Origin: Aureisphaera sp963669405
Lineage (GTDB): Bacteria; Bacteroidota; Bacteroidia; Flavobacteriales; Flavobacteriaceae
Reading direction: 5' to 3'
Length of the DNA stretch: 64,000 nucleotides
Assembly (NCBI GenBank): GCA_963669405.2
Contig: CAXXHF010000001.1
Coordinates: 262,859 to 326,858, forward strand
Within the stretch, counting starts at the first letter, position 1. The number at the start of each line of letters is the position of its first letter. The translations under genes were made by a program, and so were the position numbers. The notes under the pieces are model-generated. The model saw nothing but the letters and a program-made list of their open reading frames with translations, was not told where the DNA came from and made no database searches. Below, piece after piece: positions 24,921 through 33,736 of the stretch.

Positions 24921-26056
24921 TACAACATTCCTTTTGTGGATGGTAGAATCATTTTTTCTGGATTTCTCTGTACTGCAGATTTTATAGCCTTAGCAAATGC
25001 CTTGAAAATAGCTTCAATCTTATGGTGTTCATTAGTACCTTCTACCTTTATATTCAGGTTAGCCTTCGCGCCATCGGAAAAGCTTTTGAAGAAATGAAAG
25101 AACATTTCTGTAGGCACTTTGCCAATCATTTCGCGTTTGAAATCTGCCTCCCAAACCAACCAATTTCTTCCTCCAAAATCAATGGCAACCTGTGCTAAAC
25201 AATCATCCATAGGTAAACAAAAACCATAACGCTCCATTCCCAATTTGTCCCCAACTGCATTATGAAAAGCAGTACCTAATGCAATAGCAGTATCCTCAAT
25301 GGTGTGATGCTCATCTACTTCGAGATCCCCTTTAACTTTAATTGCTAAATCCATTTGCCCATGTCTTGCTATCTGGTCTAGCATATGATCAAAGAAAGCA
25401 ATCCCAGTATCGATATCGCTCTTTCCTGTACCATCCAAATCCAATGAAATGGCAATTTGGGTTTCATGGGTTACCCGATCTAATTGAACAACCCTATTTT
25501 TGAGTCTTAGAAAACGGTATATTTCCTCCCAATCATTGCTTTCCAGAGCAATATGATTGTCTAATTCGGTTTTACTTATAGTAATCTCTTCTGTACCCAG
25601 TTCTGTTTTGTCATTTATGAATATCCCTTTTGCGCCTAGGTTCTTGGCCAATTCCATATCGGTTAATCGGTCTCCTATCACAAAAGAGTTCTTAAGATCA
25701 TAGGTCTCTGAAAAAAAGGACTCCAGCATTCCCGTACCTGGTTTTCGGGTAGGTGCATTTTCGTCTGGAAAGGTTCTATCCAAGAATACTTTACTGAAAT
25801 ACACCCCCTCATTTTCAAAGGATTTGAGAATGAAATTATGAACAGGCCAAAACGTTTCTTCAGGAAAAGCCTCAGCTCCCAATCCATCCTGATTGGTGAC
25901 CATTACCAATTCAAAATCCAATTCTGCAGCTATTTTACCCAGCCAAGTAAATACTTTGGGATAGAATACCATCTTTTCAAATGCATCGATCTGTTCGTCT
26001 GCAGTTTCCTTTATGATGGTACCATCTCTATCTATGAACAATACTTTTTTTGCCAT
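24920..26056 (-). CDS. hisB: Bifunctional histidinol-phosphatase / imidazole glycerol phosphate dehydratase
   Basis: 378 residues. The N-terminal HAD phosphatase domain (1-165) has DRDGTIIKE with the nucleophile Asp, MVTNQDGLG and the RKPGTGML / VIGDRLTDMELA motifs. The C-terminal IGPD domain (about 185-378) has the duplicated manganese motifs FFDHMLDQIARHG with DEHHTIEDTAIALG and HFFKSFSDG, EGTNEHHKIEAIFKAF. It carries two steps of histidine synthesis. It overlaps hisC and hisH stops/starts by 1 nt (TAATG) on both sides. Confidence 0.96.
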   Translation of the reverse strand: MAKKVLFIDRDGTIIKETADEQIDAFEKMVFYPKVFTWLGKIAAELDFELVMVTNQDGLGAEAFPEETFWPVHNFILKSFENEGVYFSKVFLDRTFPDENAPTRKPGTGMLESFFSETYDLKNSFVIGDRLTDMELAKNLGAKGIFINDKTELGTEEITISKTELDNHIALESNDWEEIYRFLRLKNRVVQLDRVTHETQIAISLDLDGTGKSDIDTGIAFFDHMLDQIARHGQMDLAIKVKGDLEVDEHHTIEDTAIALGTAFHNAVGDKLGMERYGFCLPMDDCLAQVAIDFGGRNWLVWEADFKREMIGKVPTEMFFHFFKSFSDGAKANLNIKVEGTNEHHKIEAIFKAFAKAIKSAVQRNPEKMILPSTKGML

Positions 26057-27101
26057 TATAATTGGTTTAATTCTTTAATGAGTATATCGTTTTCTTTCTG
26101 TGTTCCAACGGTAATCCGTAATGTGTTTTCACAACCCAATTGTTTGCTTCTGTTTCTTACTACAATTCCTTTTTCAATTAGTTGTTGGTATCTCCTATTG
26201 GCATCATCTACACGAATCAGTATAAAATTAGCATCGCTATGAAATACTTTTTTAACAAAAGAAACTTCATGTAATACTTTGGAGAGTCGCGCCCTTTGCA
26301 TTAACAATGTGTCAATTTCCTTAAATACTTCTTTTCGGTTTTGCAAGCGGTCATAGGCATATTGTTGCGTTAAGCTATTTATATTATAGGGCGGTTTAAT
26401 TTTATTTAGTAGAGAAATAATCTGTGAGGATGCATAGCATATTCCCAATCGAATCCCTGCATCCCATAGGCTTTGGACAGTGTTTGGGTAATGATTAGAT
26501 TATTATAATCATCCATCTTTTCAACCCAACTTTTATGTGAGGCGAAATCAATATAAGCTTCGTCAATAATCACAATTCCATTAAAACCCTCTATCAACTG
26601 TTGTATGTGTTCTGTTTTTATACAATTTCCTGTAGGGTTATTGGGGGAACATAGAAATAACAATTTGGTATTTATATCCTGTGCTTTCAATATCCTTTGA
26701 ACATCAGGTTGAAAGTCTTTGGTAAGTGGTACTTCTATAGTCGCAATATCATTGGTGTCACTTAAAACCTTATACATTCCATAGGTTGGTGGTAAAGTAA
26801 TTACAGAATCCTTACTTGGCTCACAAAACACCCTGAATATTAAATCTAAAACTTCATCACTTCCATTACCCAATAGAATTTCTTCTTTCTTTCTACAGCT
26901 GTTAGCTGCTAAAACTTCTTTTAAAGATTGCTGCTGTGGGTCTGGGTATCTGTTTACTGTTGAGTCATGTGGATTCTCATTGGCGTCCAAAAAAACCATC
27001 TCTTGCTTAAAATTCTTGAATTCATCTCTCGCAGAGCTATAAGGTTTCATTGCCAATACATTGGGCCTAACCAATTTTATGATGTCTACTTTGTTTTTCA
27101 C
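26056..27101 (-). pseudogene. hisC: Histidinol-phosphate aminotransferase, broken by one-base deletion
   Basis: The gene is in two overlapping frames: residues 1-about 216 from 27101 and the C-terminal 130 residues from 26448. The N-terminal part includes LDANENPHD, LGNGSDEVLDL, LCSPNNPTGN, VIIDEAYIDF and the PLP lysine motif TLSKAYGM, then runs into nonsense (QGFDWEYAMH). The other frame continues exactly where expected (IRLGICYASSQIISLLNKIKPPYN). Restoring one G in the sequence coding for YGM(A)G joins both parts into a normal protein of about 348 residues. The break lies at about 26460. The downstream frame is fully conserved (FILIRVDD, VVRNRSKQ, LRITVGT), so the loss is recent or is a sequence error. 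It overlaps the hisB start by 1 nt. Confidence 0.88.
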
Positions 27102-27115
27102 AATATCGTCTTTCT

Positions 27116-28409
27116 TTATTTCTTTAAATAATCAAGCCTGAGGGTTATTGCATTTTTGTGTGCTTGCAATCCTTCGGCTTCTGCCATTAATTCAACAGCA
27201 TTTCCTATTGCTTTTAATCCCTCTGGAGATATTTTCTGAAAAGTCATACTCTTTGAAAAACTATCAAGGTTTACACCACTATACTGTTTTGCATAACCAT
27301 TGGTAGGGAGTGTATGATTGGTGCCGGATGCATAATCTCCCGCACTTTCCGGGGTATAATTTCCAAGAAAAACTGATCCCGAATTTTTTAAATTATCTAC
27401 AAAGAAAGATTCGTTTTTACTTACAATTATTAAATGTTCTGGAGCATATTCATTGATTAGCTCTAAAGCCATTGATTCGGTTTCGATTAAAACTAATTTA
27501 GAATTTTTAATTGTACTGATTTACAATATGCTTACGATTCAATACTTCAGATTGAACTTTAATATGCTTTTTTGTTTCTTCAAGTACATTTTTAGAGGTG
27601 GAAACCAAGATAACCTGGCTATCAGCACCATGTTCAGCTTGGCTCAATAAATCTGAAGCCAAAAAAGAAGGTACCGCAGTTTCATCAGCAAAAATCATAA
27701 GTTCACTGGGGCCGGCTGGCATATCGATTGCCACACCAAATTTAGTAGCCAATTGTTTAGCCACTGTTACAAATTGATTTCCTGGACCAAAAATTTTATA
27801 TACTTTAGGAATTGTTCCTGTTCCAAAAGTAAGCGCCCCTATGGCCTGTATTCCTCCAGCCTTAAAAATTCTTGTCACTCCACAGAGCTGAGCAGTATAT
27901 AAAATAGCTGGAGCTATACTCCCATCTTTATTGGGCGGCGTACAGAGCACAATTTCTTTGCAACCAGCTATTTGAGCTGGAATGGCCAACATAAGGATTG
28001 TGGAGAACAAAGGAGCGGAACCCCCGGGAATATACAAGCCAACCTTCTCTATAGGCCTTTTTTCAAGCCAACAATTAACTCCAGCCACTGTTTCTACTTG
28101 AACAGGTTCACTTTTTTGAGCTTTATGGAATTGTTCTATGTTTCTTTTAGCAAGTTGGATGGCAGACTTCAAATCTTCCGGGACAGCTTCTACGGCAGAT
28201 TTGATCTCGTTTGGAGTAATTTCCATTTGGTCTAAGGCAACACCATCAAATATCTCGGTGTACTTGGATATGGCAACATCTCCTTTTTTGCGGATTTCAG
28301 AAAAAATTTCATTCACAGTAGCTTCTATATCCTCAACAGATTGTGTAGGACGCTCTAACAATTGTGGCCATACCTCTTTCTTTGGATTGTTTATTATTTT
28401 CATAGTCAT
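27116..28409 (-). pseudogene. hisD: Histidinol dehydrogenase, broken by one-base indel
   Basis: Two frames cover the whole gene. The upstream frame, starting at the ATG at 28409 or 28403 right after hisG, encodes about 300 residues with VGLYIPGGSAPLFSTI, FGPGNQFVTVAKQL, IDMPAGPSELMIFAD and AEHGADSQVIL (metal-site Gln/His region), and stops at 27507 after RKHIVNQYN. The downstream frame resumes at once with KNSKLVLIETES and continues through the catalytic EYAPEHLIIV and AGDYASGTNHTLPT to GLQAHKNAITLRLDYLKK. One extra base (for example a T in the AATTAAAAA run at 27504-27513) explains the break. All catalytic residues remain in the two halves. Expected function: two-step oxidation of histidinol to histidine. 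Confidence 0.88.
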
Positions 28410-28413
28410 ATGC

Positions 28414-29271
28414 TTAGAATACCATTTTTTCAATGGGACATACCAAAATTCCTTGTGCTCCCAGTTCTTTTAATTGGTCAATCACTTTCCAAAATTCATC
28501 TTGTTTAATAACACTGTGTATACTACTCCAGTCCTCATTTGCTAAAGGAAGTATGGTAGGACTTTTCATTCCGGGTAAAATAGAAATGATTTCATCTAAT
28601 CTATTATTGGGTGCATTGAGTAGTATGTAGCGATAACTTCTCCCTTTTAATACGGATTGAATGCGAAACCGAAGTCTATCCAAAATTTTAGTAGCATCAT
28701 CAGATAATGTTGGCGAAACGGCCAATACAGCTTCGCTTTTCATCATGACTTCCACTTCTTTCAAATTGTTCTTAAACAATGTGCTTCCGCTGCTTACAAT
28801 GTCGCAAATGGCATCTGCAAGCCCAATGTTGGGTGCAATTTCCACACTTCCGTTAATGACATGCAGATCTGCAGAAACCCCTTTACTTTCCAAGTATTTC
28901 TGGGTGGTATTTGGGTAAGAAGTTGCTATTCGCTTTCCATTTAGGTCTTCGATGTTGTCATATTCGAAAATCTTTGAAACTGCTAAGGAAACACGGCACT
29001 TAGAAAATCCCAATTTTTCCGCTATATGAATATCCTCCCCTTTTTCAAACAAAATGTTTTCTCCAATAATGGCGCAGTCTACAACCCCATCTTTTAAGTA
29101 TTGGGGGATATCCCCGTTTCTTAGGTAATAAATCTCTATGGGAAAGTTCTTGGCTTCTGCCTTTAATTGGTCTTTTCCATTATCTATGGAAACCCCAGCA
29201 TCTTTTAGCAATTTCAAGGAATCCTCGTTAAGTCTTCCCGATTTTTGCACTGCAATTTTTAATTTGGTCAT
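28414..29271 (-). CDS. hisG: ATP phosphoribosyltransferase, long form
   Basis: 285 residues, the long form with a C-terminal ACT-like regulatory domain (about 210-285: GRSYRYILLNAP, ILPLANEDWSSIHSV, ILVCPIEKMVF). The catalytic part has KIAVQKSGRLNEDSLKLL, YLRNGDIPQYLKDGVVDCAI and the PRPP-loop-like DIVSSGSTLFKNNL. It catalyses the first step, joining ATP and PRPP, and the long form is usually feedback-inhibited by histidine. It is the first structural gene after the attenuator, 31 nt past the terminator hairpin. Confidence 0.95.
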   Translation of the reverse strand: MTKLKIAVQKSGRLNEDSLKLLKDAGVSIDNGKDQLKAEAKNFPIEIYYLRNGDIPQYLKDGVVDCAIIGENILFEKGEDIHIAEKLGFSKCRVSLAVSKIFEYDNIEDLNGKRIATSYPNTTQKYLESKGVSADLHVINGSVEIAPNIGLADAICDIVSSGSTLFKNNLKEVEVMMKSEAVLAVSPTLSDDATKILDRLRFRIQSVLKGRSYRYILLNAPNNRLDEIISILPGMKSPTILPLANEDWSSIHSVIKQDEFWKVIDQLKELGAQGILVCPIEKMVF

Positions 29272-29301
29272 CGTACTGTTATTATTTTAAAATTGGCGCA
29301 T

Positions 29302-29337
29302 AAAAAAAACCCGCTTGAATACTCAAACGGGTTTTTG
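29302..29337 (-). terminator. his operon attenuator terminator
   Basis: Minus-strand stem AACCCGTTTGAGT / (A)TTCAAGCGGGTT with a T-run, located between the leader peptide stop (29365) and hisG start (29271). Placement fits transcription attenuation controlled by translation of the His-rich leader. Confidence 0.85.
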
Positions 29338-29364
29338 ATATGGTTAAATTACATATACAATCTA

Positions 29365-29421
29365 TCACCTCGCATGAGCCAGTCGTGATAAATGATGATG
29401 ATGTAAGTTTTGAATTTTCAT
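29365..29421 (-). CDS. hisL: his operon leader peptide (attenuator), 18 residues
   Basis: ATG at 29421 and TGA at 29365-29367 encode 18 residues starting MKIQNL, followed by four consecutive His codons (CAT x4), and a fifth His near the end (LAHAR). Such a cluster just upstream of hisG and of a terminator hairpin is the mark of translation-coupled attenuation: low charged tRNA-His would stall the ribosome at the CAT codons and prevent the terminator. The leader starts about 10 nt after a TATGTTTG promoter box. Flavobacterial his leaders of this type are known as a class; the exact structure here is inferred by eye. Confidence 0.87.
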   Translation of the reverse strand: MKIQNLHHHHLSRLAHAR

Positions 29422-29429
29422 TTCTAATA

Positions 29430-29437
29430 CAAACATA
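29430..29437 (-). promoter_or_regulatory. Predicted -7 box of the his operon
   Basis: TATGTTTG on the minus strand matches TAnnTTTG exactly, 8 nt upstream of the leader peptide ATG. The -33 TTG is not evident at the usual distance. The transcript would have almost no 5' leader ahead of the leader peptide. Confidence 0.45.
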
Positions 29438-29505
29438 ATCAAAATTGTTTAGTGTCTTGTGAAAAATAGATTAATTTTTCGCTATTTAATGATCAATTAA
29501 TTTAG

Positions 29506-29513
29506 TATGTTTG
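29506..29513 (+). promoter_or_regulatory. Predicted -7 box of OmpA/HHH/symporter operon
   Basis: TATGTTTG on the plus strand matches TAnnTTTG exactly, 52 nt upstream of the ATG at 29566. Together with the box at 29430-29437 it gives a divergent promoter pair separated by 68 bp. Confidence 0.45.
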
Positions 29514-29565
29514 TTATGCTTTGAAACGCTTTTTCAACACCTATAAAACAACCTAATTACCAAAA

Positions 29566-30567
29566 ATGAAGAATTTCTTGATCGCCTTTCTGGTCTTCCT
29601 GATATGGTCATTTTTTGGATTGTGGTTGTTTTCTGTTCTCGATCCCATAAACAAACAGACCAAACCAACTACTGAAGTTGCCAGTAGCTTAATGAATGAT
29701 ACTACTGAGCAGATTGACGATGTTCCTCTTTTGGACGACTCTTTGGGTGTTTATGGAAAAGAAAAAGACACACTCAATTTAATTGAAAACGAAGAACATT
29801 CAAGTGATCGTATTGATCTGAATAAAGGATTGAAGGCAATTACTCCAAGGAATGATATTATTTTTCTTTTCGATAAAGGCATTGGTTTCTATAAAAACAG
29901 CAGTGAAATTATCCTGGCAGAAGAAATCCGTGATTTTAATTACAAGCTTAACACATACATCTTATCCCACCCTAATGAAGAATTACACATCTATTCTCTT
30001 TATAGTGCATCAGAAAATATAGAAACTCCAAACTTGGGGTTCCAAAGAGGGAAAAAAGTCGAACAATTACTATTAGAAACTGGAATACCCAGAGAAAAAA
30101 TTGTCATTAAGCCTATTATACGGGAAATTGAATTTGCTGAAGATTTAAAATTTGAAAACGGGATTTCTTTCGCATTCAGCCCTTTAGATGAAAAAAGGAT
30201 TGCATCTGCCGTATTAAAACTACCAGAAAATAAAACTATTTATCCAAAATTGATAAATAATGATATTTTTGTAAATAAAGACCTACAAGACTTACTTGAA
30301 GAAGTCAAACAATTAATGGCTACTAATCCAAGTCTAATTGTCGAGGTTGTTGGGCACACCGACAATATTGGAAATGCCAATGATAATTATCTTGTTGGAT
30401 TAAAACATGCCAGACAAGTACGTTGGTACCTGGTCACTAAAGGTAATTTGGATAAAAAGAAAGTCATTGCCCGTTCTGAAGGAGAATCCAAGTCCATTGC
30501 GAGCAATAAAACAGAAAGAGGCCGTTTTTTAAATAGAAGAATAGAAATTAAGTACAGTTCAAATTAA
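29566..30567 (+). CDS. OmpA/MotB-domain protein with N-terminal membrane anchor
   Basis: 333 residues. One N-terminal hydrophobic helix at about 3-26 (FLIAFLVFLIWSFFGLWLFSVL) acts as an uncleaved anchor or signal. The C-terminal OmpA-like domain (about 220-333) contains VVGHTDNIGNANDN, RQVRWYLVTKG, ARSEGESKSIASN and GRFLNRRIEIK. Between them is a second degenerate OmpA-like region (about 95-205: IIFLFDKGIGFYKNSSE, GFQRGKKVEQLLLETG), so the protein appears to have two tandem OmpA-fold units. It overlaps the next gene by 1 nt (TAATG). Peptidoglycan binding in the periplasm is likely. Confidence 0.85.
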   Translation: MKNFLIAFLVFLIWSFFGLWLFSVLDPINKQTKPTTEVASSLMNDTTEQIDDVPLLDDSLGVYGKEKDTLNLIENEEHSSDRIDLNKGLKAITPRNDIIFLFDKGIGFYKNSSEIILAEEIRDFNYKLNTYILSHPNEELHIYSLYSASENIETPNLGFQRGKKVEQLLLETGIPREKIVIKPIIREIEFAEDLKFENGISFAFSPLDEKRIASAVLKLPENKTIYPKLINNDIFVNKDLQDLLEEVKQLMATNPSLIVEVVGHTDNIGNANDNYLVGLKHARQVRWYLVTKGNLDKKKVIARSEGESKSIASNKTERGRFLNRRIEIKYSSN

Positions 30568-31160
30568 TGGATCAACTTACAGAATTTGTAAACCAATTAC
30601 CTGATTATATCGGGGTGTTTCTCTTGATGTTAAGCACCTTCATAATTGGTTACTTTTCTGCATGGAGTATGCAACGATCCAAATACCTGAAAGATCTTCG
30701 AAAGATCAGTAAGAAATCTGAAAGAACTAAACTGGCTCGTGACGAAAAGGACATTGATGTCATTTTTACCGAAATTAAACCCAAAATCATTGAAGTTGTA
30801 AAAGAAACCCAAGAAGAACTTCAAAGTGACATAGAAGAATCTCCTTCTGTATCCATAACTCCAGAAGATATAGTTCAAAAAGCAAGAACTAGCTATATAA
30901 CCTATACCCGAAACAAACCAGAACTCAACTTCGATAATTTCGGTATGGCAGAAACATCCGAAAAGCAAGATCTTACAAGGATAAACGGTATAGGCCCCTA
31001 TATTGAACAAAAACTTAATGAAATAGGCATCTACAACTATCAGCAAATTAGCCGATTTAAGGATGAAGATATACGTGTGCTTACTGAGTTAATCGATTTC
31101 TTTCCGGGACGAATTGAACGGGATGATTGGGTTGGTCAGGCAGAAAGCCTTAAAGATTAA
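30567..31160 (+). CDS. Membrane-anchored protein with C-terminal helix-hairpin-helix domain
   Basis: 197 residues. One transmembrane helix at about 14-34 (YIGVFLLMLSTFIIGYFSAW), then a basic charged cytoplasmic stretch (35-100), and at 136-185 a helix-hairpin-helix fold (DLTRINGIGPYIEQKLNEIG, FPGRIERDDW) of the kind called flap-endonuclease-1-like in annotations. This domain usually binds DNA or RNA non-specifically; no nuclease residues are visible. Its ATG overlaps the OmpA gene stop, and the symporter follows after 11 nt. Confidence 0.85.
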   Translation: MDQLTEFVNQLPDYIGVFLLMLSTFIIGYFSAWSMQRSKYLKDLRKISKKSERTKLARDEKDIDVIFTEIKPKIIEVVKETQEELQSDIEESPSVSITPEDIVQKARTSYITYTRNKPELNFDNFGMAETSEKQDLTRINGIGPYIEQKLNEIGIYNYQQISRFKDEDIRVLTELIDFFPGRIERDDWVGQAESLKD

Positions 31161-31171
31161 TAATTCTTATT

Positions 31172-32923
31172 ATGCAACTAGCTTCCCTTGATTGGATCTT
31201 CATTATTTCATTTTTTGTCATATTTCTTATTATTGGTATTCTAGTATCGAAGAGATCAGGAAAAGACACCAAAGAGTTTTTCCTTTCTGGGCAAAATATG
31301 CCTTGGTGGTTATTGGGTATCTCTATGGTTGCTACAACCTTTTCTGCAGATACACCTAACTTGGTTACTGATATCGTTAGACAAAACGGAATTTCAGGAA
31401 ACTGGGTATGGTGGGCATTCCTCCTTACTGGTATGCTTACCGTTTTTGTATATGCCAAACTTTGGAGAAGATCTAAGGTCTTGACCGACTTGGAATTCTA
31501 CGAAATGAGATATAGTGGTAAAGAAGCCGCTTTTTTAAGGGGCTTTAGAGCATTGTATTTAGGAGTTTTCTTCAATGTAATGATTATGGCTGCCGTATGT
31601 TTGGCTGCTATTAAAATTGGAGGAATATTATTCGATTTAGAACCTTGGCAATCTGTTGTATATGCTTCCATTATTACTGTGTTGTATAGTTCCATTGGAG
31701 GACTTCGGGGTGTAATATTCACAGACTTTCTACAGTTTATTGTTGCTATGATCGGTTCAGTATGGGCTGCCTACTATATTATTAACATGCCAGAAATTGG
31801 TGGGCTTGAAAACCTGCTGCAACACGAAAACGTATCTGATAAATTGAATTTCCTTCCAGATTTCAGTGATTCAAAAAGTTTGCTTACACTTCTTATTATT
31901 CCTATAGCAGTACAATGGTGGAGTGTTTGGTATCCAGGAGCAGAACCCGGTGGTGGTGGATACATTGCGCAACGCATGCTTTCTGCAAAAGATGAAAAAA
32001 ATGCTATTGGCGCCACCCTCCTATTTAACATTGCTCACTATGCACTGCGCCCATGGCCTTGGATTTTGATTGCCTTGGCGTCTTTGGTATTGTATCCTCA
32101 GCTTTCTGATATCTCTGCACAATTTCCTAAAGCAACCATTGGACATGACTTAGGGTATTCTGCTATGCTTACCCATTTACCAAACGGTTTATTAGGATTG
32201 GTAGTAGCATCACTTATCGCCGCCTTTATGAGTACAATCTCTACCCACCTAAACTGGGGTTCTTCATATATAGCATTGGATTTTTATAAGCGTTTTGTGA
32301 AACCATCGGCTTCAGAAAAGCAATTGGTTTCTATTGGAAGACTTTCTACGGTAGTATTGATGATTTTGGCAGCATTGCTTGCACTTCAATTTGAAAGTGC
32401 CTTAGACACCTTCAACATCCTATTGCAAATTGGTGCAGGAACTGGGCTTATATTCATTCTTAGATGGTTTTGGTGGCGTATTAATGCATATAGTGAAATT
32501 ACTGGTATGGTGGTATCGTTTGTGCTGGCCTTAGTATTCGAATTCTGGGATATGGGATTAGAAAGCCACGAAAAGTTGGTGTTAGGGGTTCTACTTACCT
32601 CCATTTCATGGATTACTGTCACTTTAATAACCAAACCAACAGACACCAAGCATTTGGCAAAATTCTACAACATCATAACTCCCTATGGTAAGGGTTGGAA
32701 AGGATTCAAAAAAATAGCATCCACTCAAGACATCACTCTAAAAAAATCACACGATCACTTTACCATAGATCTTGCTTCGATGCTTTTAGGTGTTGTTTTT
32801 GTTTATACGGCACTATTTGGTGTAGGATATATAATTTATGGAAATTGGACCGGAGCTATTATATTATTTGGAATTGCTGCACTTTCCGGTTGGTTAATTT
32901 TTAAATTCTGGAAACAAAAATAG
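31172..32923 (+). CDS. Sodium:solute symporter (SSS family)
   Basis: 583 residues with about 13-14 transmembrane helices. The family signature is visible: SKRSGKDTKEFFLSGQNMPWW near the N-terminus, VATTFSADTPNLVTDIVRQNG, GGLRGVIFTDFLQFIVAMIG, and LIAAFMSTISTHLNWGSSYIALDFYKRF in the sodium-binding region. Length is typical for SSS transporters. It sits 11 nt after the HHH protein and ends the three-gene operon. The transported solute cannot be inferred from the sequence. Confidence 0.92.
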   Translation: MQLASLDWIFIISFFVIFLIIGILVSKRSGKDTKEFFLSGQNMPWWLLGISMVATTFSADTPNLVTDIVRQNGISGNWVWWAFLLTGMLTVFVYAKLWRRSKVLTDLEFYEMRYSGKEAAFLRGFRALYLGVFFNVMIMAAVCLAAIKIGGILFDLEPWQSVVYASIITVLYSSIGGLRGVIFTDFLQFIVAMIGSVWAAYYIINMPEIGGLENLLQHENVSDKLNFLPDFSDSKSLLTLLIIPIAVQWWSVWYPGAEPGGGGYIAQRMLSAKDEKNAIGATLLFNIAHYALRPWPWILIALASLVLYPQLSDISAQFPKATIGHDLGYSAMLTHLPNGLLGLVVASLIAAFMSTISTHLNWGSSYIALDFYKRFVKPSASEKQLVSIGRLSTVVLMILAALLALQFESALDTFNILLQIGAGTGLIFILRWFWWRINAYSEITGMVVSFVLALVFEFWDMGLESHEKLVLGVLLTSISWITVTLITKPTDTKHLAKFYNIITPYGKGWKGFKKIASTQDITLKKSHDHFTIDLASMLLGVVFVYTALFGVGYIIYGNWTGAIILFGIAALSGWLIFKFWKQK

Positions 32924-32993
32924 AGAAGGGAAATCTCACTGTCTTATCCGCGGAAGACAAAAGACCTTGCTACCATAAATTTGAAAATTGGGT

Positions 32994-33022
32994 ATAAAAA
33001 AAGCGGGAGTTAAACTCCCGCT
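32994..33022 (-). terminator. Terminator of outer-membrane barrel gene
   Basis: Perfect stem AGCGGGAGT / ACTCCCGCT with loop TTA on the minus strand followed by seven T residues; 21 nt after the stop at 33043. The hairpin also lies 79 nt downstream of the symporter stop and could stop that transcript too. Confidence 0.9.
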
Positions 33023-33042
33023 CTATTATTTATTTTTGGCTC

Positions 33043-33576
33043 TTAGTTAAAGAAAACGTTGAAACCGATGTTCACTCCAAATACGTTGAAGTCACCATCT
33101 CCAGCATCTTCGTTCATTCCAAGTCCATAACGAATTCCTGGTTCAATGCTAACATTGTCAGCTACAAACCAAGCATACCCTCCTTGAATTCCTATCCAAA
33201 GTGGTGAAACATCGTTACCAGAAGAACCGTTTGCATCTACTGCAACAGGAAACTGACCGGCGATATAGTATTTACCACCAACTTTCCAATTAAAAGTTCC
33301 ATCAATTCCATCTACTCCAGCATCTCCATAACCAAGACCCGCTTTAAGAGCAAGGTCATCTAGGATAAAATATCCTACTTCACCACCTAAAGAGTAGGCA
33401 GTGTTACCATCAATTAAACGAAGTGAAAAACCAGTGTTAGAAGTTGAAGACTCACCAAATCCAGTGTTTACTTCAATTACTATAGCACCTTGATCTGTGG
33501 CACCTCCGCCTCCATCCTGCGCATAGGATGTTAATCCGAATACTGCTAACGCAGCTGTTAATAGTAGTCTTTTCAT
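33043..33576 (-). CDS. Outer-membrane beta-barrel protein
   Basis: 177 residues with a signal peptide ending TSYAQ. The mature chain has alternating amphipathic strands typical of small 8-stranded barrels (GFSLRLIDGNTAYSLGGEVGYF, LALKAGLGYGDAGVDG, YAWFVADNVSIEPGIRYGLGM), ending with a C-terminal aromatic strand VFGVNIGFNVFFN that fits the BAM recognition signal. Function is structural or porin-like by inference. Single gene with its own terminator. Confidence 0.83.
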   Translation of the reverse strand: MKRLLLTAALAVFGLTSYAQDGGGGATDQGAIVIEVNTGFGESSTSNTGFSLRLIDGNTAYSLGGEVGYFILDDLALKAGLGYGDAGVDGIDGTFNWKVGGKYYIAGQFPVAVDANGSSGNDVSPLWIGIQGGYAWFVADNVSIEPGIRYGLGMNEDAGDGDFNVFGVNIGFNVFFN

Positions 33577-33685
33577 AATTGTTTAGTTTGATTAATGGGA
33601 CGAAACTATGAAATATTTTTTTAACATTTATACAGGAAAAACCCCTTTTTTTTCGATTAGCGGTTATATAACACTGATAATCAGA

Positions 33686-33717
33686 CAAAAAAAAGAGGTG
33701 CAAAAGCACCTCTTTTT
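33686..33717 (-). terminator. Terminator of porin-family gene
   Basis: Stem AAAGAGGTG / CACCTCTTT with loop CTTTTG on the minus strand followed by seven T residues; 20 nt after the stop at 33737. Confidence 0.88.
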
Positions 33718-33736
33718 CATGAATATTGATGATTTT

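Noticed and set aside
26406..28433. Programmed frameshifting in hisC and hisD
   Set aside because: No slippery heptamer or conserved downstream stem is visible at the breaks, the direction differs (one base missing in one gene, one extra in the other), and other HisC/HisD proteins are encoded without recoding.
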